Source: Aedes albopictus
Taxonomy: Eukaryota; Arthropoda; Insecta; Diptera; Culicidae
DNA length: 64,000 nt
Assembly: GCF_035046485.1 (NCBI RefSeq)
Contig: NC_085138.1
Coordinates: 19,225,440-19,289,439, forward strand
Reading direction: 5' to 3'
This document shows, piece by piece, positions 55,901-64,000 of this stretch. Below the pieces are notes generated by a model. That model was not told the origin of the DNA, searched no databases, and saw only the letters and a program-made list of their open reading frames with translations. The translations under genes and the position numbers were made by a program. The stretch's first letter is position 1. The number at the start of each line of letters is the position of its first letter.

Positions 55901-57632
55901 GGAATTTCATCATTGATTCCTCCAGAAATTCTCACAATAATCCCTCTAGGAATTCCTTCAGGCATTCCTCCAGCAATTTACCCAGCAATTTCTCCAGAAA
56001 CTCCTCCAGGAGTTACCCCAGGAATTTCTTCAGGAATTCCTCCTGAAATTTCTCCAGGAATTGCTCCTGGACATCCATAAGAAATTATGTTAACAATTCC
56101 TCTAGGGATTCCCCCAGGCCTTTCTCCATGAATTCCACCTAAGATTCCATCAGGAATTGCTTCAGGAATTTCTCCAGAGATTTCTCCACAAATGTCTCAA
56201 GAGATTTCTCCTTGAATTTCTCCAGGGATTTTCCCATGGATTCCTCCAAGAAATCCTTTGAAGTTTCCTCCAGGAAATCCTCCAGAAGTTCCACCAAGAT
56301 ACTTCTAGGAAATTCTCTAGAGATTTCTTAAGAAATTCTTCAAGGAAGTTCTTCAGGAATACCTCCAGGAAATTTTCAGGAATTCCTCCAAGGATTTCTC
56401 CACAAATTTCTTCAAGGACTCCACGGTTTTCTTCAGGAATTCCTTCGAGGAATTCTCCAGGAATTTCTCCAGAAATTCCGCAAGAAACTTCTCCAGGAAT
56501 TTCTCAATGGATTTACCCCATGAATTCCTTCAGGAATTTCTCCAGGAAATCCCCCAGGAATTATTCCAAGACATTTCTTAGAAATTATGTCAGCAATCCT
56601 TCCAGGAATTTCTTCTGAAAATTCTTCAGGGATTTCTTCAGAGATCCTTCCTGGAAATCTCCAGGAAAGCTTTCAGGATTTTTTGAGGGATTCCTTCAGG
56701 CATTCTTCCAGAGAATCGTCCAGGAATTGCTTCAGGGGTTCCTCCAGGAAATTCTACAGGGATATTCACAGAGATTCCTCCAAAAATTCTTCCAGGAAAT
56801 CCTCCTGGAATTTCTCAAGGTTTTTTTTTAAGAAATTTCTCCAGAAATCACTCCCAGAATATCTCTGGAAATTTTTCCAGGAATTCCTCTAGGAATGTTT
56901 CCTGGGATTGTTCCAAGAATTCTTCCAAGAAATCTCTCCAGGAATTTCACCAGGATCTTATCCAAGAATTCTTACAAAAAATACACCAGGAATTTGTTCA
57001 GATTTTCCCGGGAATTGTTTCAGGGATTCCTCCAGGAATTCCAGTAGGGATTTCTCTGAGAATTCCTCCTGAAATTTCACTAAGATTTGTTCTATGAATT
57101 CATTTGATTTTTTTAGGCATTCCTCCCAAATCTGCTCCTAGAATTTCTCCAGAATTTTCTCTAGAAATTTATCTAGGATTTCTTATAGTATTTCCTCATG
57201 ACATCTCTTTAGGACTTCCTCTAGCGAATAGTATTTGAAGATAATTTAAAAAGAACTCATACAGTAACCAGGAAATTTTAGGTTAGTCCTCAAGAGAGTT
57301 TGTAATTTCCGAAAGAGTTCAGCTATAATTTCTTATGAATGTATTGTAGACATTAACAAAATAAATAGAACAAATTAATGCACGAGTAAATAAAATCCTT
57401 AATCTTCCAGAAATTGGTCACCACTACCAGCACCACGTTTGTTTATGTAGATTAGGTGAGCTTTTTTGACGTATTGTACAAAATACAACAGCGTGACTGC
57501 TGAAGAATTAATTAATGCTCTTAGAATATAATGTTATTATATTCAATTTCATCGTATAGTTATAAAAGCTATCAGGTACACATTTGCTAAGGGTGCTTGC
57601 CCCCCCTGACCGAAAAGCTGGCTACGCCCTTG
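52928..57632. mobile_element. 4.7-kb non-autonomous hAT-type element filled with satellite
   Basis: The ends CATGGGCGTAGCCAG and, inverted, CAAGGGCGTAGCCAG are flanked by a perfect 8-bp duplication TCTGGTAA (52920-52927 and 57633-57640). An 8-bp duplication with CA...TG ends is the hAT signature. Subterminal G/C runs follow each end (GGGGGGCAGGGGGCC and CCCCCCTGAC). About 4 kb of the interior is the 12-bp satellite (53250-57220), with about 320 bp (left) and 410 bp (right) of ordinary AT-rich sequence. No transposase, so mobilisation in trans. Confidence 0.85.
53250..57220. repeat. Large 12-bp-period AGGAATTTCTCC satellite array
   Basis: About 4 kb of degenerate 12-mers, consensus AGGAATT(T/C)CTCC, roughly 330 units if uninterrupted. 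The unit core AGGAATTCCT is self-complementary. Because 12 is a multiple of 3, all frames tend to stay open: + strand SSRNSSRDSS-like (53755-54461, 56587-56892), - strand EESLEEFLEESL-like (55468-55965). These ORFs follow the repeat and are not evidence of genes. Confidence 0.92.
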
Positions 57633-57640
57633 TCTGGTAA

Positions 57641-58270
57641 TAGATTTAATTTGTTTTGCAAATTTCCTTTCGATTGCGGCAGTTGACGTAGAAAGGCAAT
57701 GTTTCTGCAGTGTGCAATTGTGAGAAGCTGATTTTCCACCTCAATCACGATTGTTGATGCAGTTGCATCAAATCGTTTTCGTCAGATTAAAACAAACGAT
57801 AACTGCCACAGTCATAAATGATAACAACACAGTGTTGAACAAACAAACGATACATAACAGAAAAAGTTAAAAAAAAAACAGAGAAAAATAAAACATAAGA
57901 AAAGAAATCAAGGAAAATACAAGTAAACATAAAAAAATAAACAAAGACGCAATACTACAACAAGGAACAGTAAAAATAAACTCCACCTTAGTCACGTGGG
58001 GGAATTGATTGTATGGAACAATCTCAATCGGAGAATTACATTCCCCTTTCGAGCAACACCACTTCAAATATAACGATTTAGTTGAATGTTTTCCCACTTT
58101 AAATAAATCCACCTTCCTTGAAGGACGTCCTCCATCCGCCTCTCTATACAAACGTTCACAATTTGCTTGCGATTTTCCCCCATCCCCATATCCCCATACA
58201 ATTGAAGTGATTTCAATTTCGCACCTTTGCTCTTTTTATCCTTTCTCGTTTATTATCGCTTTCCCGGAAG
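57641..58270. other. Intron end up to the tail exon
   Basis: Ordinary AT-rich sequence ending in a pyrimidine-rich stretch (CTCTTTTTATCCTTTCTCG) and AG at 58269-58270. No TM6-TM7-like ORF is present. Confidence 0.55.
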
Positions 58271-58350
58271 GTGGCACAGCCGGTACATCCGTGGCCACGA
58301 CCCGGTTCGGAAACTGCACCACAACTGTAGGTGGACGAAATGTAACCGAG
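58271..58350 (+). CDS. ACPR: GnRH-like neuropeptide receptor, C-terminal tail exon 1
   Basis: An 80-bp exon between an acceptor (GCTTTCCCGGAAG) and donor GAG|GTAAGT. Its first two bases complete a codon, so it needs an upstream exon ending one base into a codon; exon 36739-36940 does exactly that. The reading [20 protein letters not shown] then RNVTE is Ser/Thr/Gly-rich, as in receptor tails, and runs in phase into 58532. A second open frame ([12 protein letters not shown]...) exists but gives a less tail-like continuation. This is either the start of the cytoplasmic tail after TM7 or, if spliced directly to TM5, the tail of a shortened receptor. Confidence 0.65.
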
Positions 58351-58531
58351 GTAAGTGGCAAGAGAACCGTACTAATTCGATCGAAATCGTACAAATGTGA
58401 AGTGTTTGGGGTCGTACTCTAGGAGGCGCTCTAACCAGTCTCGAATTTAATGAATTTCTGTTTCTAACTGAAAATCGATTCCAAACCGATTGAGCTGATT
58501 GTTGTTCTTTCTCCTCCTCCCCCCACTGCAG

Positions 58532-58735
58532 CCCATCCGAACGGTAACGATGAGCAACAATGGCAACAGGATGAAGGGCTTCCAACCGAGCTACAGCGAG
58601 TTTGTGGTTCTGGCAGACGAACGATCGTTGATGCTGTCGCGACCATCTTTTTACTCCGATCCCACCCCGAACGAGTTCGATTCGACGGTCGACTGTGGTC
58701 TCACTCGGAGTTTGGACACCGGTGGCTGGCGATGA
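58532..58735 (+). CDS. ACPR: GnRH-like neuropeptide receptor, last coding exon with stop
   Basis: Preceded by a strong acceptor (TTTCTCCTCCTCCCCCCACTGCAG). It starts in phase 0, joining GAG of the previous exon to CCC, and gives 67 residues starting [20 protein letters not shown], then [20 protein letters not shown] and ending DTGGWR before TGA at 58733-58735. It has no membrane segment and many Ser/Thr residues, typical of a cytoplasmic tail open to receptor-kinase phosphorylation and arrestin binding (general GPCR knowledge). The 181-bp intron before it is short compared with the others. The alternative frame has a later stop (TAA near 58748) and no recognisable features. Frame choice rests on splice phase and composition. 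Confidence 0.7.
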   Translation, partial: PIRTVTMSNNGNRMKGFQPSYSEFVVLADERSLMLSRPSFYSDPTPNEFDSTVDCGLTRSLDTGGWR

Positions 58736-59085
58736 TAAATCGGGTGTAACCGTAGTAAGTAGATAGGTAGATTAAGCCGAAGGAAATATCACCAAGCAGA
58801 AGTTCTGCAGGAAGACTCAAGAAACAGTGGAGAGTAAATGTAGAGTGCAACTGGACGTACAATTATGTTAGAGTAGGGCAAAGTTTTTAACGAAGGATCT
58901 ACAAAGCATGACCAGGACGAGTAATAATCGGGCTACATGATAGAGAGTGACAGAGAGGTATTTTTCTAACTAGAGTTAAAAATGTTTCAGACCAGCACAA
59001 TAGCAAAGAGTGAGTGAAAAGACAAATCTATATTTTGTTTTTGTCGTTTAGAAAATCTAATAAATTGAATTTCATGTTCAAAAAA
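58736..59085 (+). other. Predicted 3' UTR of the receptor gene
   Basis: Follows the stop codon without further exon-like sequence and contains the poly(A) signal AATAAA at 59059-59064, so cleavage is expected near 59075-59095. Confidence 0.5.
59059..59064 (+). terminator. Poly(A) signal AATAAA
   Basis: First AATAAA after the receptor stop codon, about 325 bp downstream, followed by TTCATGTTC and AT-rich sequence. Confidence 0.5.
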
Positions 59086-59380
59086 TTAAGAGATTAAAAA
59101 ACACTATACGTTGCTCTTATTTCAATGTATACGATATCACATATCCGTGAGAATGGTTCGCTATTCTATCTTTATTTCGATATTCACATTTATCGTAATC
59201 AGAAGAAATCCGAACTTTGATTTCTTGACTTGAGCCTTAAGCCGCTTAAGCTCAAGAATAACTGGAACTGTGCCTAAGCCGACAGAGAGATGGGTTTGTG
59301 AAAAAGGAGTGTTCATGGTGTGACTTCGGAATCAGTTTGACTTTCTATTCCACAGAATCATTACCTGTTCTGTAGCTTGG

Positions 59381-59480
59381 TTGCTTAAGACGCCGGCTAT
59401 TGAATACGGATTCGCGGGTTCCAATCCCACCAAAACGCGTCAATAAACAATATTTCGTGCCTACTAATTAATTACAAGTT
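59381..59480 (+). mobile_element. tRNA-derived SINE
   Basis: GTTGCTTAAGACGCCGGC (A-box side) and CGCGGGTTCCAATCCCACC (B box), followed by CGTCAATAAACAATATT and CTAATTAATTACAAG. Same family as 49151-49245. Confidence 0.65.
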
Positions 59481-59794
59481 TTTTCCAGAATGACTTGAAT
59501 ATTAAAAAAAAACGATTAATCCACCTAGTGGTGATAGTGCCTTTCTCGTCGAATATGTGCTCATGATCATTCCGTCGACGCAATCAATCTTGCCTTAGAG
59601 TCAGTGATCAGCCCTAAATCTCTGTGCTTTGGTAACGGACGAGAAAGAGGAAATGCTCAGCACAGCGATCTGGGACTGTACCACCTACGAATTTCTGCAT
59701 CATGAGAATACTTTATTTAGAAAATCAAAAATTTTATCAATGCTCTAACATATTCAAATATCAACCACAGAGTTCGCCCTCCAGTCGCATCAAA

Positions 59795-59900
59795 ATTTTG
59801 CGCCGTAATTTTAGACGCAAATAAAGATTTAAAATAAGATTCGGGGCTGATGCGCTTAAATTTTATTTTTTCCATACAACGTTGACCCATCCTACTGTTA
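59795..59900 (+). repeat. Dispersed repeat, copy 2 (partner at 360-463)
   Basis: Reads TTTTGCGCCGTAATTTTAGA through TCCATACAACGTTGACCCAT; aligns end to end with 360-463 at moderate identity. Confidence 0.45.
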
Positions 59901-60119
59901 ATTTACGTCGCAGGAATCTAAAATGGTGTAATTTGATGAGATCGCTTTAGTTGTTTTAGGTTTGTGGTTCTCTTACACATATCCGTCGCTTGCATTGATT
60001 TAGTACACTTTCGTAAATCCCCTGAAGCACCCAAGTCTATTTTGTATTGCTTACGAGACCCCCGGAAATGGTCTATCGGTATATTTAATTGTGGCTTGAG
60101 TTTATGAAAACTGTTAAAC

Positions 60120-61130
60120 AGGTTACCCAGAACTAAAAACGCTACCGGTCGTAACTTCTGTGGACTGTGCCTATTTTCTTATTATCCCTGCATCAGGTTA
60201 CTGACAAAAAAGCGATTTGATGTACCGCAAGCATGGGTTTGATTCACTTTTATATATGTCCACTTCTAGTGGGACACCCTTAACCGGTTCCGGAAAATTT
60301 ACATGGTTAATTTTAACATTTGACCAATTCCAACGGGACACCTTAAACCGGTTGTGGAACACTACCGGTGGTCTCTAACGTAATCTGAATTGATTTTCTT
60401 GAAAACCATTCATCAGCTTATCGAAAAAACCGCGATTTGATCAAGCGCATGCATGGAGTTCGGTTCCCTTTTACATTTGATCACATCCGGAGGGACAGAT
60501 GGAACCTTGGATGGAACCGATTCCGGGACACTACTAGTTTTCCCAAGCATGATCTGAGATATTTTTTCTTGGTAATCGTCAGGATACCTTAAAAGCCATT
60601 TGATGTGTCGCGAATATTTTTTGATTCTCTTTTACATCCGGCCACTTTCAGCGAGACACCTCGAACCGATTCCGGATACTATCAGTAGTTTCTAATGTGG
60701 GCTTAGCTTATTATCTTGCTGATCGTACAAGTTATCGAAAAGGCCACGATTTGATGTGTCACATGTATGAATTAGGCCACTTCCAGAGGGACACCCGGAA
60801 CCGGTTCTGGTATTCTACCGGTTTAGATATGGTCTGAGACTATTTTCCTGTCTACCGTTCATCAGGTTAAACAAAAAGCTGCGATTTGATGTGTCGCATG
60901 CATGGGTTTGGTTCATTTTTATATTTGGCCACTTCCAGCGGGACACCCGGAACCGGATCCAGAACACTACCGGTTCAGATATAGTCTGCGACTATTTACC
61001 TGCTTACTGTTCATCAGATAATCGAAAATGCCGTGGTTTCGCATGCATGGGTTTGTTGCAATTTCATATCTGGGCCCTTCCTGGGGTACCGGTCCGGAAC
61101 ACCGATTCAAACCATTTTCAATAGGAAACC
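60120..61130 (+). repeat. Diverged tandem repeat, unit about 134-220 bp
   Basis: The anchor GCGATTTGATGTGTCGCATG recurs near 60212, 60432, 60592, 60745, 60879 and (truncated) 61035. Between anchors, CTTTTA-AT-TGGCCACTTCCA, CGGGACACCCGGAACCGG and GAACACTACCGGT recur in the same order. Six imperfect copies; non-coding. Confidence 0.75.
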
Positions 61131-61248
61131 ATGGGACAATATTTCGCGTCGATTGAAACCAAAAGCGTTGAAATCGGATGATATTTACTATCCAAAAGTG
61201 AGGTGACAATTTTGTACACATACGCACATACACACGCACACACATACA

Positions 61249-61514
61249 TCTTCTTCTTCTTCTTTATGGCTTTACGTCCCCACTGGGACTTGGCCTGCCC
61301 CGCTTCAACTTAGTGTTCTTTGAGCACTTCCACAGTTATTAATTGAAGGGCTTTCTTTGCCTGCCATTGCATGAATTTGTATATTGTGAGGCAAGTACAA
61401 TAATACACTATGCCCAGGGAGTCGAGAAAATTTTCCCGACTGGAACGGGAATCGAACCCACCGTCTCTGGATTGGTGATCCATAGCCTTAACCACTAGGC
61501 TAACTGGAGACCCC
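61249..61514 (-). mobile_element. tRNA-derived SINE with (TTC)n tail
   Basis: On the - strand the head GTCTCCAGTTAGCCTAGTGG carries the A box (TTAGCCTAGTGG) and GTGGGTTCGATTCCCGTTCC the B box, both excellent. The body ends GGGGACGTAAAGCCATAAAG with (GAA)n. It sits inside an (AC)n microsatellite: CACATACAT-type sequence lies on both sides. The head is well preserved, so it is relatively young. Confidence 0.82.
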
Positions 61515-61672
61515 CACATACATACACACACATACACACACAGAGACATCATCTCAATTCGTCGAGCTGAGTCGATTGGTATATAAGACTTGGCCCTCCG
61601 GGGGTTCTATCAAGCTTTCATTTTTGGAGTGAACATATAGCCTTTCGGTACACTTTGGTGTACGAGAAAGGC

Positions 61673-62689
61673 AAAAACGTGGAAAACGATGAGCTTCCAC
61701 ATTTAGAAAGATTGTCTAATTGCGGAATTTATGCGACTGTGCGCTGATTTTATGGAATCAACCCATTAAATACCAGCCGCCTCCTACACCTTCCATTGCT
61801 GCCATAAACAGTTGGTATGGTTGCTCATTAGAATTCAAAGTGGGAAATTCCAAAGGACGTAAACGTCGTTCGGTTCAGTAAATTCACGCGGGCCAAAAGT
61901 TGGCATCTTTTAGTCAAAGTAGTAAACTATCTTAAAATCCATAAAATCATCTCAATCCTAGTTATTTGACCATATTTGCTAAGGGGGTGCTTATTACCCC
62001 ACCTTCCTCTACACCACGTTTACGACTCTACTGATGTGCACCTGAGCAGCCCCTCTCCTGGGGCCTCCCATCTTTGCTGGGTTTCCTATTCACATGGGAC
62101 TATTGTGCGAATGTGATCAGTTAAGTGATGTGACATTTTTTGCTGCGAAGGAAACATTGATCCACTATGTTGAACAAAAACTTCACTTAATTACAAATTT
62201 TGCATAGAGGTAGCTTTATTTCAGCGTCTGATTGGTCTTCCATGTCTTCGGAGCAGATATTGAGAGAGATGTTAGGCTTCCTTTCTGCTTCGAATGATGG
62301 ATGGATTTCTCGAGAAGTTTCAGCAAGGTTTTCTGCAGGAGTTTCAATCAGAGATTTCAATCGAAACTTCGCCAGGACCTCCCCCAAAAATATTTCCAGT
62401 ATACCATCAGGATTCCCTCCAGGAAAAAAATCAGATATTCATCAAGAAGACCAACATTATCAACACTCCAAATACCGTGATAGGAAAAAAGTGGGAACTA
62501 AAAGTTTGAACAGCTTGTTCTCAGTCGTCTGCGATCCGATGCAAGGAACTTTTTTTTTAAATCGTGATTTTTTATTTGCATGCCAAATTTTAGTGGTGGC
62601 CACGAAAAATGACTAGAAATCGGTATATTTGATAAAAAGGCATACTGTAGAGGTATTATACGATTTGCGTAGCTATCCTGAACATCCCT
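61673..62689. other. Intergenic sequence with a little decayed satellite
   Basis: 62290-62440 shows GGATTTCTCGAGAAGTTTCAG / AGGATTCCCTCCAGG phrases of the 12-bp satellite. The rest is unremarkable, and the ORFs at 62187-62616 overlap this decayed repeat. Confidence 0.4.
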
Positions 62690-64000
62690 AGCTACAAATG
62701 AACTCGATTCCCGACCGGCAAGTATTCTAGTGCTCTTGATAAGTATCCTAGAAGGTTCGAGTTTTCAGCAAAGTGTTTTATATTGATTAGTACTACACTT
62801 TCACGTATTCTATATTGATCTAGATAAGTTTAATTATATGTATGACTCTCTAGAATACTCGAAATGCATCCTAGAAGTTCGCAGTCATCGGCAATGTTAT
62901 TTGAATTGGTTTGTACTTCACTTTGACGTCTTCAGTGTTGATCTAGATCTGCTGCAATTGATCTAGATAAGTTTTATTTTTCTATATGACTTTCTAGAAT
63001 CCTCGATAAGCATCCTATAGAGTTGCAGTCTTCGGCAAAGTTCTCTGGATTGGTTGTTACTTCACATTATCGTCTGTGGTTTTGACCTTGATCTGCTGTA
63101 ATTTATCTAGATAAGTTTCATTTTTCTACATGACTTTCTGGAGTTCTAGCTATGCATCCTAGAGGGTTGCAGTCTTCGGCAAAGTTCTCTGCGTTGGTTA
63201 GTACTTCACTTTTACCTCATCGGTTTTGATCTAGATCTGCTGTATTTTATCTAGATAAGTATTATTTTTTTTAACCCGCCCTTTACAATTCTCTACATGT
63301 ACCCTAAAGGGTTTCTGTCTTCGGCAAAGTTTTCGGGACCGATTGGTACTACGCATTCACATCTCCGGTTTTGGTCTAGATCTGCTGTAAATGATCTAGA
63401 TAAGTTTTATTTTCGATATGACTGTCTGGAATTCTCGATACGCATCCTAGAACCATCAAATCGAAAAAGTTCACTGGATTGGTTGGTACCAAGGTTGTTA
63501 ACCGATAAATTATCGACAGTTAACTCAACGCAAACACGATAACGATAAAGGTTGCTCGATAATCTCTCGATAAATCAACGCGAAGATCAACGTACCTTCG
63601 ATAATTTTGCGATAAATCTAGTTACCCTAGTGACGGCATCAACAACGGTTCAGATCGCGAAGAAAATTTTCCGGAGACGTTATCGAGTCGATAATTTCAA
63701 CAGTTAACTGTATCGTCGATGACGAATCCGTCTGAAGACGTTATCGTTATCGACGATAAACGATAACAAACGTTAACTTTATCGGCGATAACGATAATTT
63801 ATCGATTAACAACCTTGGTTGGTACAAAAATTTCACGCTTTCGATTTTGATCTAGATCTGCTATAGTTAAAGAAAATAAGTTATTTTTCTATATGATTTT
63901 CTTGCAATCTTGCAGAAATTCAGCACCAAATAGGTTGGTACCATACTTCTATGTCTCCAGTTTTGATAAAGATCTGAAGTTTGATCTAGATCAATTTTAT
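62690..64000 (+). repeat. Tandem repeat, unit about 145 bp, running off the right edge
   Basis: GCAGTCTTCGGCAAAGTTCTC recurs near 62755 (diverged), 62883, 63026, 63168 and 63318. Each copy is followed by TTGGTTGGTACTTCAC-like, GGTTTTGATCTAGATCTGCTG and ATCTAGATAAGTTTTATTTT phrases. TCTAGATC palindromes are a constant part of the unit. Split by the hAT MITE at 63490-63817. Confidence 0.82.
63490..63817. mobile_element. 328-bp hAT-type MITE
   Basis: The ends CAAGGTTGTTAACCGATAAA and, inverted, CAAGGTTGTTAATCGATAAA are flanked by an 8-bp duplication GTTGGTAC (63482-63489 and 63818-63825). The interior is rich in CGATAA/TTATCG motifs. Non-coding. Confidence 0.88.

Larger units (their letters stand above)
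59539..61672. repeat. Composite repeat with GCCTTTCTCGT / ACGAGAAAGGC ends
   Basis: An 11-bp perfect inverted pair bounds the block (59539-59549 and 61662-61672). Inside are the dispersed repeat 59795-59900, a tandem-repeat field (60120-61130), an (AC)n tract and a nested SINE (61249-61514). The right flank phrase CCTTTCGGTACACTTTGGTG is one I recall as common in Aedes. No coding sequence. Confidence 0.5.

Noticed and set aside
53755..56892. Ser/Arg-rich and Glu/Leu-rich ORFs in the satellite arrays
   Set aside because: The period of 12 bp explains both the open frames and the repeated residues; there is no other coding evidence.
58272..58350. Alternative frame of the tail exon reading [12 protein letters not shown]
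   Set aside because: It looks basic and could pass for a segment after TM7, but continuing into 58532 it gives an undistinguished protein, whereas the chosen frame matches the phase left by the TM5 exon and gives a Ser/Thr-rich tail. Not fully excluded.

Overview
The window looks like a mosquito nuclear genome, most likely Aedes or another culicine. It is AT-rich, intron-dominated and packed with transposons. It holds tRNA-headed SINEs of the Feilai type, Ty3/gypsy and BEL/Pao retrotransposons, RT relics of the non-LTR type known from Aedes, many TA- and TTAA-flanked MITEs, and the degenerate GGAATTCC-type satellite familiar from Aedes. There are no bacterial features.

The only host gene recognised lies on the + strand and spans almost the whole window. 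It is the 3' part of a GnRH-like neuropeptide receptor (the AKH / corazonin / AKH-corazonin-related-peptide receptor group; ACPR is my best guess). Four coding exons are visible: 1586-1813 (extracellular loop 1 to TM4), 36739-36940 (extracellular loop 2 and TM5), 58271-58350 and 58532-58735 (C-terminal tail and stop codon), followed by a poly(A) signal at 59059. The exons for the N-terminus, TM1 and TM2 must lie upstream of the window. No exon for TM6-TM7 is visible. It may lie in the 500-N gap at 48651-49150, or the visible exons may splice directly, which their phases allow, to give a five-TM product.

The two long introns (about 35 kb and 21 kb) are nested transposons. The main ones in order are: (1) a full-length, apparently very young Ty3/gypsy element at 5735-10286 with identical 183-bp LTRs, a 5-bp target duplication, and intact gag and pol in one frame separated by a single UGA-CUA; (2) three back-to-back TA-flanked non-autonomous elements at 11975-19219, with a fourth at 40062-42268, three of the four carrying a tRNA-like module at the same internal place; (3) a degraded, 3'-truncated BEL/Pao element at 22729-25870; (4) 12-bp-period satellite arrays at 17990-18440, 26220-26945, 30050-33950 and 49246-49660; (5) a pogo/Tigger transposon at 42711-44953 broken by one extra base in a homopolymer; (6) long foldback elements at 15614-15962, 37331-37931 and 45057-46565; (7) a 4.7-kb hAT-type element at 52928-57632 with a perfect 8-bp duplication, filled with the 12-bp satellite.

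Downstream of the receptor gene there are SINEs, a repeat block with GCCTTTCTCGT / ACGAGAAAGGC ends (59539-61672) that contains a 134-220-bp tandem repeat, and a 145-bp tandem repeat that runs off the right edge and is interrupted by a hAT MITE. All calls come from reading the sequence; no database search was possible. Assignment to named families rests on recalled knowledge of those families.
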